A stretch of 64,000 nucleotides of DNA from Histoplasma ohiense (taxonomy: Eukaryota > Ascomycota > Eurotiomycetes > Onygenales > Ajellomycetaceae), in the NCBI GenBank assembly GCA_017607445.1, contig JAEVHH010000007.1, positions 434,001 to 498,000 on the forward strand, read 5' to 3'. Shown piece after piece: positions 11,609 to 23,056 of the stretch (position 1 is its first letter; every line of letters begins with the position of its first letter). The notes beneath the pieces were generated by a model that saw nothing but the letters and a program-made list of their open reading frames with translations, had not been told where the DNA came from and searched no databases. The translations under genes and the position numbers were made by a program.

Positions 11609-12933
11609 ATGGCATCCCAAAATCGTCCCCAGTCGTTTTATGAAGGCTCTTTCCGATTATCTTCCGGCTCTCAAGTTCAACCCCAGCCTCACCATCGTCA
11701 TCAAGCGTCTTTAGAGGATATCATCAACTGCTCCCAACTGGCTCCCTTAACTACAGATGAGCGCTCTCGCGCCCGAGGGGCCTTAAACGATATTATCGAC
11801 CACGTTGCCAATCACGTTGGCTCCAAGGGCGGATACAGTCGTCATTTGCTCGTCCGTCATACCTACGAATATTCGCGCTCTGAGATGTCCAAGGATACAT
11901 TCCTGCGGGTTTTCTTCAATATTATGGGATTAGATATCAGCAGTAGTGAAGATATCAACACTGATGATAGTCAGATCCGTCAAAAATTCATTGACTTTGC
12001 AGACATGCTCCTCGAGCAGTTCTTCGTCCCATGTTTGTGCTATGCCCACACCCTATGATTTCCAAATTTACTAACCTTCATCAGTGAAAGCAAATGGAAA
12101 AATTACACCACAGCCCTCTCCTGCACAGCTTTCAGCCATGCAAAGCGTATGTTCACCGCATGAAATCAGTGGCACCCTTGACCGACTTTCATACCTTCGA
12201 GCTCTTTGCTTAGCTCGTGACAAACATCGTTGTGTGATCTCCCGAGTTTTTGACTCGCAAGAAGAGATAAAGCGAACCAATCAGCACGGTGCTGATGCTC
12301 GAGATGATGAGGGGAATCTGCTTAGCAACGAGGTTACACTCGCTGTCCTGCAAGTGGCTCACATACTTCCCCACTCTCTTACAAAAATGAGCGAGAATTT
12401 ACAGCTGGTAAGTTTATCTATTCCAAATAGATTTTTCACCATAGCTAAACGACAGACAGAATGATGCCATAAGGACCACCATTGGCATCCTCAACATGTT
12501 TGATTGCGACGTGGCTCATCTCATCGAGGGTAGTCAGATCGACAGCCCACGCAATGCCATCAGCCTGACTCCTACTTTCCATGGACTCTTTGGCGACTTT
12601 CGGGTATACTTTGATGCCATCGCCGGCGAGGAGCATACCTACCGCATAGGCAGTTTCCTCCATCCAGTTTCGGCAGCGCGTCGGGGACTACCTATTACTC
12701 GCAAACTCTTTCTCAGCGAAGGCAGGGTGATAGATGCTCCCTCCCCCCGGCTACTTGCTCTACACCGGGCCATTGCGTATATCCTCCACCTGTCAGGGGC
12801 TGGCGAATACATTGATAAACTACTCCAGGATTTCGAGGAAATGGGTGTGCAAGCGGATGGATCCACGGACCTGGCACGTATTGTGAACCTTAGACTTGGG
12901 GGCTGGCTGGATCGTGCTGTTCAAGTGAATTAA
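11609..12933 (+). CDS. HNH nuclease domain protein (HNH_2 type), three exons
   Basis: Exons 11609-12032, 12085-12407 and 12460-12933 give 406 residues. Intron 1 has branch ACTAAC and acceptor CAG; intron 2 has donor GTAAGT and branch GCTAAAC. ATG 11609 sits in a strong CACCATGG context. The N-terminal third is a helical domain with no known match. The middle and C-terminal part show an HNH_2-like pattern: RDKHRCVIS, then VAHILPHS (first His), then SPRNAISLTPTFHGLFGDF (Asn and second His), and VYFDAI. This fits the HNH family widely expanded in ascomycete genomes, which is mostly uncharacterised; metal-dependent nuclease activity is inferred. There is no signal peptide. It lies head to head with the broken ART-like gene in an accessory-looking segment. 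The model is intact, with no lesion seen. Confidence 0.82.
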
Positions 12934-13682
12934 TGACAGGTTATCAGGATGGGGGTTGGAGTTGTTTTATATAAATCGTGGCATTTGTGGGCGCTCGGGG
13001 ATTGTTCTTTATGTGTATTCTGGCTTCCCTTTCCCCCTTCCCCCCTATTCCCTCTTTTCTCTCTCTCAATGTTTTATTATTCAATTGCTCCCTTTAATGA
13101 TTCTTCCTGTCCACATCTTTGCTGTAATAACAAACCTTGTACGAAAAAGTTCAAAGTGGAAAATGCATAGATAGACACATCACATACATACACATGTGGT
13201 GGAATGGAATAAGAAGGCCAATTTTAACAAGTGGAGTAATATAACTCCACAAAACGACTCATGCAAATCGCCCTCACCGTTTCATTTCATTTCACCTTCA
13301 CCTGTCATAAAGAGAAAACGGGAGGGGGAAGAAAGATTTTATATAGAACAGGTGCGGCCAGGAGAAGGAGTGAGTCAGGGACAAAAAGAAAAAAAAAATA
13401 TCAAAGTATAACTTGATGAAATAAAAATAGAAACAGAAAACCGGTAGAGAAGAAGAACCTTTTAACACCCACCAAACCAAGACCAAAAACCAATGCCTGT
13501 GGCACAAGCAAAAAGATCCCAAGTTTTCAAAACAAGAGGGATAAAAAGCGCAGCGCACTGGCACAGTTCAATTCAATTCCATGAAACGCATCGCATCGCA
13601 TCGCAACGCGGCGGTGAAAAAAAAAAAAAAGAAAAAAAAGAAAAAAAAAAGGCAAAGAGACCAGAAGTGTGAATCCGAGTTT
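12934..13682. other. Convergent 3' flank, poly-A run
   Basis: Between the HNH gene (plus) and the PP4 subunit gene (minus), so it should hold both terminators. It contains pyrimidine-rich stretches (13020-13070) and an interrupted poly-A run at about 13618-13651. No gene is supported. Confidence 0.4.
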
Positions 13683-16600
13683 CTACTTAGTATCGACCCT
13701 GGCTTCGGGGCCTCCATGATCTCCACCACCATCATCGCTCTCATCTCCAGCAGTGATGGATGTGGATGCGGTGGGCCTGCCCGCTTTCGGAGTTCCGGGT
13801 CCGGTCCCGGCTCCACCCTCGGGTCCCGTTCCCGTTCCCACAGTTCTTTTCTTGGCCCCAGCCGGACCAGCTTTCAATGTCGACAAGTTCAAATTAATCG
13901 AAATCTTCTTCCCGACCGCGCCAACACCAGCACCAGCACCAGCACCAGCACCAGCACCAGCAGTCCCTGTTCCTGTTCCTGTCGTTGTTGTTGTTGTCGT
14001 CGTCACGGTCGTTGCCGCAGCTGCAGATTTCATTGACCCTATCCCATCATCAAAATTGCCACTCTCACGCTCGCGTTCATCATTCTTCCCCACGCCGGAG
14101 AAACTCTTCTTCTTTCTCAATGAACTAATACCAATTCCGATGCTTCCCGATGAGCCGATGCTGCTAAGGCTTGAGCTCCGCCGTTTCGTGCCCGAGGATA
14201 ACTTGACGAGTTCATCGTCGTCATCGTCTTCTTCGCGCCGGCGTTTTTCTGTGTAGCGGTAAGGGGGGAGACGTGGGCTGAGGGTGGCGGAGCGGTCTGG
14301 TGACGTCGTTGAGGTTGGTTCGGACTGTGTTTGTGTTTGCGGTCGTAGTTGTTCCGATTGCTCAATGGAGCTGGCTAGCGAGTCTGGCGGTTGGAGTTCT
14401 GTGTGTTGCGGTTGCTGACTTTGGACATTTATATCCATTGCGTCCTCCTCGTCGTCATCGTCCGGGTAATCGACTAAGGGTTTGACAATAGGCGACGCAG
14501 ATCCGTTAACCGCGATAGCCGTCGGCGGGCTCACGTTCGCATTCGCATTCGTCGCCGTGACATCCATACGTTGCGGTTTGTCCTGTTGGTAATCGACAAT
14601 GAGTACCGATGTCCCATCACGATAACAATGCGCCTGACTGAACTTGACGCTCATGTCATGTTCTTCCCCAACTCCCTCCCATTCGTCATGTTTAAATTCA
14701 CGAGACGAGAAGCATACCTCATCTTCCTCGTCATCCGAGGTATCGAAGTACTCCTCCTCCGCGGCATCCATCTCCCTAACACCATGCCATCGCTGACCAC
14801 CATTGATGAGCATTCGCGGGGTCCCCACCGATTCGTCCTGGCTGAACAACGTCACATCCGGCGCGACTCCGTATCCCTGTAGTTGATCATAGCGTAGTAT
14901 CAGATTCTGGAATGTGTCAACATACGTGATGTTCTTGAGAATATCTCTATAATTCTCGACAACGTGGACGATTATAGTTTTGATATTTTCGCGCTTTACG
15001 AATTCGAAGAGATCCAGACATGCGGAGTTTAGCAGGCTGTCGCGCGGCATGGTTTCATAGACGATGTTTAGGATTAATTCGAATATGTTGTTGTGGGTCA
15101 TCTGGGCAACGTAAAAGGTATCTTGTAAACTTATCAAAGTGCGAAAAAATTTCAAAGCGGCTGATTTGGGCGAACACAGAGTCAGTAAAAGGCTCATCTG
15201 ATCCAATCCAAGTCCCTGATAACGATCTTCCACGCCCAAGCTCACGAGGGAGAAATGGTAAAAGGGATAGTTTACTTAGTTTCAAATGTTTTTGCGGTAC
15301 TGTTAACAATTGCGCCACCCTGGATGTAAGCGATTCCCCATGCATAAATCCGCGACACCGTAAATAATGCTGTCGAACAAAAAATGTGAGAATGTCAACA
15401 AGATGCGAATATAACGAGACTTCTTGGAACGTTAGGTCATTTACTAAAATCGCACAAAATTTCAACAGTTAGTATATATCCCCATAAGCATTAACATAGT
15501 GTAAAACAAAATTCCTTTTTTTCCCTCTTCTTTTTTAAAAGTTTCCCTGTTTTCTTTGAGAAAAAGCTTACTCGATTGCCTAGGCTCCATCTTCTTCAAC
15601 GGCAAAAAGAGCCTTTTCGCAGATTCATCGAAGTGGTTTTGCACGAAGGTATCGGGAATTGGATTCTGTGAGCGTAGTTTTGTTAGGAAATCTGCTCCAG
15701 CCCTACTCATCGGATCCTGGATGGGCACTTGTGGATCCAAAAGAACTTTAATCGCATCCGCCAGCTGGTTTTTAACACCCAAGTCCGTCTCCGCATGCAG
15801 CAAATCTATGAGTGTATCTGTTAATGGCACTTTATGCTCATTCACAGCTTTTAGCATGTATCCGCGAATCATGAGCGGGTCGTGGTCCAGTAGGGCAACC
15901 AAGATGTCAATGCCAGTGGTTCGCAGGGCGGGGTTGGGGTGTTTCACAGCAAAGGCGATGACTGAGAAGAGGCCATGGCCTATGAAGTTTGCGAAGAGGT
16001 TGGCGCGGGCCGGGGCTTGGAGGTTTTTTGCAATGGCTGCGCATTGGTGAAGGAACTGCACAGCGTCTTCTTTTCTCTTGTTGTCTGTGTTTTTCGGGTT
16101 GAATATAGAGAAAAGTTCGTTGAGGAAAGGCGTGTTAGTTTGGAGGTGCTGGACGATATCGACTTGGTTGAAGAATATTAGGGAGTTTAGCACGGAAAAG
16201 GTGGGATCATCGAGAATTCGCGCGAGGACAACATCCTTTAGATACTGTAGCCTCCAGGTGTGTCTGATTTTGCGGAGAATTATAGGGTCCTTGATTGGGA
16301 CAACCTCCTTGTATCGACTGCGATCATTAAGGTATTGACGATGATTTGCTTTATGGGTTGGGAAATCGGGGTCATCTAGAGAGTAACGGACAATGAATCC
16401 TTGCGTCAAACATATGGTTGAGAGGAAGGAAATTGATAGAAAGCCACATACATTCAAGGGCGCCAACGACTCCACTGATAACATGATCGCTCACGACGAG
16501 TTCTATTAGGGTATTATCGTTGAGCAGGATGATGGATTTCATAATATTACATAATCGATGTAGATCCGTAAGACTTTCCAAGTCCTCAGCGTCGCTGACC

Positions 16601-17517
16601 AGCGGTAGAAGTTTAAGGAGATATTCTTCTCGGACTAAAAATTTGGTGAGCGAATCTCGTCCAGGACCGATGCTGGCTTGTCGTATTCGTTGCTCAATCT
16701 CAGCCAGGTTGCCAAGTTCCGGGGCAGGCAAGATTATGGGATTGGAGAAGCTGGAATCGAGAGCATCATCGGAGAGGGAATCATCTAGGGGAAAGTCAAT
16801 ATATTTCTCCCCGGAGGTGGAGACGTTGACTAGGGAATAGCGCGCGGGGAAAGGGACAAGAGTGGTCGTAACTAACCTGGACCAGTGAAAGCAAGCATTT
16901 GGCGCTGAACATTGCTCACGAATTCCCTTGAAAACCGTAGTATCGATTAGCAACTATATCAACCCATTGAATCGCAAGACTAGAAAACACGGATTATGAC
17001 GAACCAGATAACAGCACATCCCTCGGCTTCCTGAAAACTCAATGCCATGTCCGTACCACCAGGCTCAGTCCACACGATCAACGTTTCTGTCCTCAAAAGT
17101 ATCAGCGCTTGCCCACATGCGATCAAGCGCAGGAAAGCGCTGCCAGACCTTGTTGCTTCTGATATCCATCATCTCTACGAATCCTGGACTCCAGTAGCAT
17201 ACGATCTGGCTCATCCTCCGACTCCACGTAGATTCTCGGTTCATCCTAAACAAATAGTGAAAGGTCATCATTAGCAAGAATTTGTGTTTTGCGCGTATTT
17301 CCGCACGTAGTCCCGATAATATAACCGCGTGTCTCACCAACGTTGTCAATGCGATCACAATGAGATGAGTAGCTAGCACAAAAGGGTGAGAGAGTGCGCT
17401 TACATCGATGACTTGGGCAGAGCACAGGCCTGTGCCTCTATCAAACCAGTCATTATCTCTCAATTCATAGACCTTGACCCGCTTTCGATCGTTTGGCGGT
17501 GGTGCCACCACTGCCAT
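13683..17517 (-). CDS. psy2: PP4 regulatory subunit 3 (SMEK/Psy2/Falafel family)
   Basis: Eight exons: 17517-17404, 17245-17149, 17086-17005, 16926-16877, 16829-16452, 16375-15572, 15443-15276 and 15160-13683. They join in frame to 1,056 residues. Exons 1-4 encode the EVH1/PH-like domain (RVKVYELRDNDWFDRGTG, PRIYVESEDEPDRMLLES, TLIVWTEP, MALSFQEAEGCAVIW). Residues of about 160-600 are the SMEK/DUF625 and ARM-type helical region (EYDPDFPTHKANHRQYL, LTFQEVSLYSHLVDILTFF, TALKFFRTLISLQDTFY). An acidic stretch follows, then a long disordered tail with Thr runs and an Ala-Gly repeat. In the known complex this subunit targets phosphatase 4 to substrates such as DNA-damage-response proteins, mainly in the nucleus. 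The tail is longer than in yeast, as is usual for filamentous fungi. Splice sites were chosen by homology and phase. Confidence 0.95.
13921..13963 (-). repeat. GCTGGT hexamer repeat in psy2 tail
   Basis: Tandem ACCAGC hexamers on the plus strand, encoding an Ala-Gly repeat in the PP4 subunit tail. The same hexamer repeat occurs in the Myb-like gene near 63200-63250. Confidence 0.8.
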
Positions 17518-19277
17518 TATCTGGGAGAAGAAGGGCGTCTCGTCACTCCGGTGCCAACCCTAGTCGAGTGTACCGGCCCGGCGTGATGAGAGCCGAAAAC
17601 TAGGCACAGGCAATCTCGGAAAAAAGGTGAGGATGAAAAAGAGAAAAATAATATAAAATAAAATCACAAGGGCAGGACGAGGACGAGGAATAAGAACAGG
17701 AACAGGAACAAGAGGAAGAACGAAATGGAGGCAAGAGAGAAGAGAGACGAGGAAAACACTCTTTCGAGCGTTTTCGCAAAGGAGACAGCGGGATTTTGCG
17801 ACTGATGTGTCTTTTAGGAAAGCGATGGTGCGAGCCCGGTGAAATGCGATCTAGGCACAAGGGAGCTGTGTGCTTGGAGGGTGCCTCGGCAGGGACAAGT
17901 GTTGGTCCACGGGTACGGAGTGTGTGGGCGCAAAAAAAAAAAAAAAAAAGATGGGAGCGCCGAGAAACGCGGCCAGGGCAGTGAGCTGGAAAAGGGACGA
18001 CGAAGGGGCTACGATGGAACTTGGAAGAGAAGAGCGATAGAAGCTGCAGAGACAGGAATGCCGAAATGATCGGGTGGGTCAAGGCAGTGGGCAACGGGGT
18101 GGTGGCCGGGAGATGCTGATGATGGACGTGGGAAGGATGAGGCGGACGCGGGATGGGGGTGCTAGGGTGGTTGGTGGAGCCAGGCCTGGAGACAAGGAAC
18201 AGGAGAGAGTCACGACCAGGGACAACGGGGCCAAGATCCTAGATAGATACTCTGAAGCGAAAGAGTGACAGGAGACGCAGCGGCGCGGTGGTGATGGAGG
18301 ACGTGGAGGATGGACGCAGAGGATGTCCTGGTCCTGTGGTTGTCCCGGGTGGTGAAGCTGGCAAGCTGCTGCTGGTTTGGGGAACGGGAGGGCCAGCGAG
18401 AGGAGAGCCGCGTGGATGCTTTGGGTTAGGCTGGTTCTGCCAGTGCCTGAGGAGCCCCATGACGTGCATCCACCATTCCACCATCCCACCATCCACCGTC
18501 CACCATCCATCTGGACACTGCTCGCGGTATACGAGATGCGAGTCAATAAATATCCTTATGGCCCTCCGTTTAACCTGGCAATATCTACTAGTATCTATGC
18601 TACGCCCTCTATATTCCCGTGCATTCCTCTGAAAAGAGTAAGCGGGAATTGCCCCATCCCGAAGATCCAACCCAACGGAAATATCCCATTCTGTTTCAAC
18701 TCCAGCGCCAGCCCGTATCTGCCCTGGAAGCACAAAACGAAGCCTTGGCAAATGCTCATGCAATGCCCAAGCCAGCATGGCGTTTTGTGGGTTTGTTCAT
18801 GCTATGGCCTGTCGACTGTCCCGCCCGGCACAACTCCCCTGTCAATCTCAATCGGGTTGGGCTGGGTCGATCATTCCCCAGGTCGCGCATTTTTGAACAC
18901 TGGCCATTTAAAACGAATGGCATGCGACAACCAAACTGCGGGGCAAACATGCTGTCGCTGCGTACTATGAAGATGATTGACCTATGCCCCTGCGCAACTG
19001 GACTGGCTATATTCTAACTAGTATATCCATATTTCCCCAGCCATAGAATCCTAGCTCTCGATTGGGTACGTTAACCTCTGCGACACATTCTTGAGGATTT
19101 CGGCATCTCGCCACCCGCCCTATCTAGACTTAATCATGGGCACAATTTGAACCAGAGAATGTGATATCCTTACCGGTCATCCATCTATCACCCACCCATG
19201 CAATTGGCGATATTAACCAATAGCAATGTTAAGGCCCATCATTTGTCCTTGGTTCAGCGCATCAACGACAACAAACG

Positions 19278-19309
<32 letters not shown>

Positions 19310-20964
19310 TTTCTGCTCCGGTATGGCATATCCTTGGAAATGGTGCCCATCAGATCATGATTACATGTCCTTGGATACTATCTACTGTGGGAAGGAGCGA
19401 AAGGAGCGAAAGGAGCGAACCCCCTGTTGTTATCCTCAGGCATAATGGCTGGGCCTGTTCAGGTGGATATCTGCTGTTGCTTCTTCCTTTCCCTCCACTC
19501 CCTACTTGTACATGTACATCGTAACTCTTCTTCGGAGCTGCATGCTTTGATGCTCCACCGCACCATTACCTTGTAAGCCCTACGCCACTTATAAAAACAC
19601 CATCCTATGTTCCATCCTGGTACCGGATGCCGTGGTAATGGAATGTGGCCATGACAGCCCCCCGTCCTGGAAAAGCTAGACACAACCGGAAAATATGGGG
19701 CCCAGGAGGAGAAAGAAGTTGGCGGAAGGCGTGAAAACAGGAGCAAATATGGGCTTCTGGGGTTGTCCCCGTCATAAAATTGAATATATTTTATCAATTC
19801 CATGTCCCTCGGGAACGGATATTCACACACTACCCGGCCGCCTTTGCCCCAGGATGAGACGGCATAGACGGACAAACATGCTAAATCCTTTATAAATATC
19901 TTAAATTGATATGGGTGACTCCCACCGTAAGGATTGTGGTCCATTGGAGCAATGGCGAAAGAACCCCGCCATGATGTTATTTGGGTCCACATGGTTCCCT
20001 GGTTGCTGGTAACATGGATGGCAGGAGCGTATTGAGGGATCGGATGGGTATCAAAAGGTGGTGAATCTTGAGTGTTCCCGATTTGGCCATTATTTCCAAT
20101 TGATTCTCCAATCCGATTATTTCTAAGCAGCGCGATCAAACGAGGGTCAGTAGGACGGCAAGCGGTGGAACTGATGACGGGGAAAGGATATTCTCCTGCC
20201 TACTGAGGACTATTTCGCTAGTGAATGCGTCGACACACCACATAAGTGTGATAGTTAGCGACCCTGGATATAATGTCCAAACGTGGAGTCTCCGGTTGAT
20301 CCCAGGAGTACGGGGTTTCTCTAGATATGATCGTCCCTCAGGGTGACCCAAGACCAGGGCAGACGATAAAAGGTTCCCCTGGAGGTGTGATTGGATGTGT
20401 ATCTTCAAGGATGATGCATTAGACATCATGCGTCTAGCTAGCTATTAGTATATTAGTACTGCAGGGTGGCTATCGGAAGCTCTCCTTGCATACAGCCGAG
20501 AAAAATACTACTATGAATAGTAATGGTGATGGTGATGACGATATAGGCGAAAGGCATTTCACTCTGGGAGGATGGATTCCGTGCTTCTGCACCTCTCGAT
20601 GAAACTAAAAGATGCATCCCCACGCTAATCCAGCCGTTCCGCTTAGCTTGTTATCTGATTGATCGGGGGCCCGGTGACCTCATTGGTGCACGGACTGCCG
20701 AGCACACATGGGAAAAGTTTTCTTTTTCTTCCTCCTCCATCCACCTTCATCATCCCAACCCTTCTAAACCCCTCTGCCCCCTCTCCCTTCCCACGGGAAT
20801 TCAATTCCCCATAGCAAGCGACTTCAGGAGCTTTGCGCTTGCTTTGCCTATAAAGCTCCAATTGCTAGAACTATATCCTTCTCTTTTTTCCATATCTTAT
20901 TTCAATTTCTATATACCTTCTATCTTGGTTTGCTACCGCTGGGCTACGAGAGCAAGCAATTTTG
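17518..20964. other. Long intergenic region with simple repeats
   Basis: Upstream regions of psy2 (minus) and the SLC35F-like gene (plus). It has poly-A runs near 17933-17949 and 19279-19305, a CCACCAT-type repeat at about 18470-18512 and three GGAGCGAAA-like units at 19392-19420. Open frames exist (for example 20139-19459 minus and 18619-19017 plus), but they match nothing known and are not called. The sequence directly before 20965 is pyrimidine-rich, as is common for fungal promoters. Confidence 0.4.
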
Positions 20965-22256
20965 ATGACTATGGCTGAGCGTACGGACCCCATCCACGCC
21001 CAAACAAAGGGCGTTGATTTCAATCATGCGATATCGGATGGGGATATGGACTTCCGCAGGGATTCTCGTGGTGTCGATGCGGATGGTGGGCAGGAAGGCA
21101 GGCCGGGCGGAGACCCAGCTGTAGCCGATCTTGTAGATAAAAGCAAGACGGGTTATTTCGCCTACTTCCATACGAGAGAGTTCTATATCGTGCTTGTACT
21201 TGGGTTAGCAGTCCATTTATTCAAAAATCCATTTCCTCCCTTTATTCCAGTGTAAACGCCTGATTGCTAACTTGCGCGAGAAATAACAGGCAAGTTCTCG
21301 CCCTCTGCATCACCTCCACAAACACCTTCTCCCAGCTCCTCTCCAACATCCACACCTCAATTCCAGCTTTCCAGTCGCTCTTCAACTACGTCCTCCTCAA
21401 CCTCGTCTTCACCAGCTACACCATCTATCGCTACGGCCTCAAACGCTGGCTGCGTGTCATCCAAAAGGATGCCTGGAAGTACATCATCCTCGCCTTCTGC
21501 GACGTCGAGGGCAATTACTTCATCGTTCTCGCCTACAAATACACAACAATCCTAAGCGCACAACTCATCAACTTCTGGGCCATCGTCGTCGTCGTGATCA
21601 TCTCCTTTCTCTTCCTCCGCGTCCGCTACCACTGGGCCCAGATCCTGGGCATCCTCATCGCCATCGGCGGCATGGGTGTGCTTTTCGGCTCCGACCACAT
21701 CACCGGCGGCGGCGGGAACGGCGACGGTCCATCCCGCAGCAACCAGATCAAGGGCGACCTTTTCGCCCTGGTAGGCGCCAGCTGCTACGGCCTCACGAAC
21801 GTCGCGGAGGAATACCTCGTCAGCAAGCGGCCCATGTATGAAGTCCTGGGCCAACTGGGGCTGTACGGGATGTTCATCATTGGCGTGCAAGCTGCCATCT
21901 TCGACCGGGAGTCCTTCGCCGGCGCGACGTGGAATGGCAAGGTCGGCGGGTATCTGACGGGCTACACGCTCTGTCTGTTCATCTTCTACTCGCTGGCGCC
22001 GATATTGTTCCGGCTGGCTTCTGCGGCCTTTTTCAATATCAGCCTGCTCACGGCGAACTTCTGGGGCGTGATTATTGGGATCAATGTGTTCAAGTATTCG
22101 GTGCATTGGATGTATCCGATTGCGTTTGTGTGCATCATGCTGGGGCAGGGGATTTACTATTTGGGTAGGCAGGTGTTGGGCGAGGCGAGGAAGCCGTGGC
22201 TGGGTGCTAATCAGGAGAAAGGCGTTAGTGGGGTTGGGACGGCGAAGAAGAAGATT

Positions 22257-22291
<35 letters not shown>

Positions 22292-22346
22292 GCATGGAGC
22301 TGATGAGGGGGTGCGAGTTGGGAATGGGAGTGATAATTCCGTTTGA
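20965..22346 (+). CDS. SLC35F-type (DUF914) membrane transporter
   Basis: Two exons, 20965-21203 and 21290-22346, encode 431 residues. The intron ends with branch TGCTAAC and acceptor AACAG. The first in-frame ATG is 20965. A polar N-terminus of about 70 residues is followed by roughly ten hydrophobic segments in the drug/metabolite transporter pattern. Family-like motifs include ITSTNTFSQLL, DVEGNYFIVLAYKYTT, QLINFWAIVVVV and GDLFALVGASCYGLTNVAEE. This is the solute carrier 35 F1/F2/F6 group (PF06027). Members are thought to move nucleotide-sugar-like or related small solutes across internal membranes, but the substrate here cannot be read from sequence. The C-terminus has a poly-Ala tract from a GCT repeat. 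The gene is convergent with the membrane protein gene that ends at 23057. Confidence 0.9.
22259..22290 (+). repeat. GCT trinucleotide repeat (poly-Ala)
   Basis: About nine to ten tandem GCT codons near the 3' end of the transporter gene, encoding a polyalanine stretch in the cytosolic tail. Length polymorphism between strains is likely. Confidence 0.85.
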
Positions 22347-23056
22347 AAAAGGGGATAAATATATCTGGGGAACATGTTTGATGGAGGCTGTCTTACATTT
22401 CTGCGCCTGCTTCGCCGACTGGAAATCCCAGGTCCGCAAATTAGATCTTCTTTCCTTAAATAGACAAGGAGACTAATCGCTCGCCTTCCCCCCGCCTCCC
22501 TCTCATGTATGGAGTAGTGTTGTATGTACAGTCTCCCGTTTCGATTTTAACGGTATTCTCTACTTATACCTATACCCGTGGTGTATATACATTACCTGCG
22601 AATACATATGCTCTTTCGCACGAATTTGGGACTTTCTTTTTTCCTTTTCCTTCCTTTTTCTAGTGCATACGTATCCTATCAACTGATTCCATATTATATA
22701 TATATATGAGCTTATGTTCAATACATGGTGGCTCCCCGCTTCCCCCTCCCATCGCGGAGAGGCCATACAATAGTATTGGATGATGGACGTCTGGGGATAA
22801 AAGAAGAATATTTTGAGAGAGAGAGAGATGAATATAGAGAGAGTGAAAGAGAAAGATACAAAAGGAGACAGGTGGCCGTTATTGCTTACTATGCACAACA
22901 CATAGAAAATACCGTACAATTCGTTAAGATTGAACATAACTAACAAATGTCCCAAAAATGAAACCCATGAAAAAAAATCAAGTCAAGTCAAAAAGAAGAA
23001 GGCTGAAAAACACCGATAAACAGGCGGGAAAAGACTTCATATCAACTAAAAAAAGT
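22347..23056. other. Convergent 3' flank with GA-rich run
   Basis: Between two convergent genes. It holds a GAGAGAGAGAGA stretch near 22815-22830, a TATATATA stretch near 22690 and AT-rich tails suited to polyadenylation. No gene is supported. Confidence 0.4.

Noticed and set aside
17600..18778. Overlapping open frames on both strands upstream of psy2
   Set aside because: Low-complexity Ser/Pro/Arg translations of pyrimidine- or purine-rich promoter DNA; no conserved motif.
19459..20139. 226-codon minus-strand open frame
   Set aside because: No domain or recognisable motif, no splice context, and aromatic/Pro/Ser-rich composition typical of chance frames in intergenic DNA.
21552..22439. 295-codon minus-strand frame opposite the transporter gene
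   Set aside because: It is the antisense shadow of a GC-rich, strongly conserved transporter coding sequence.
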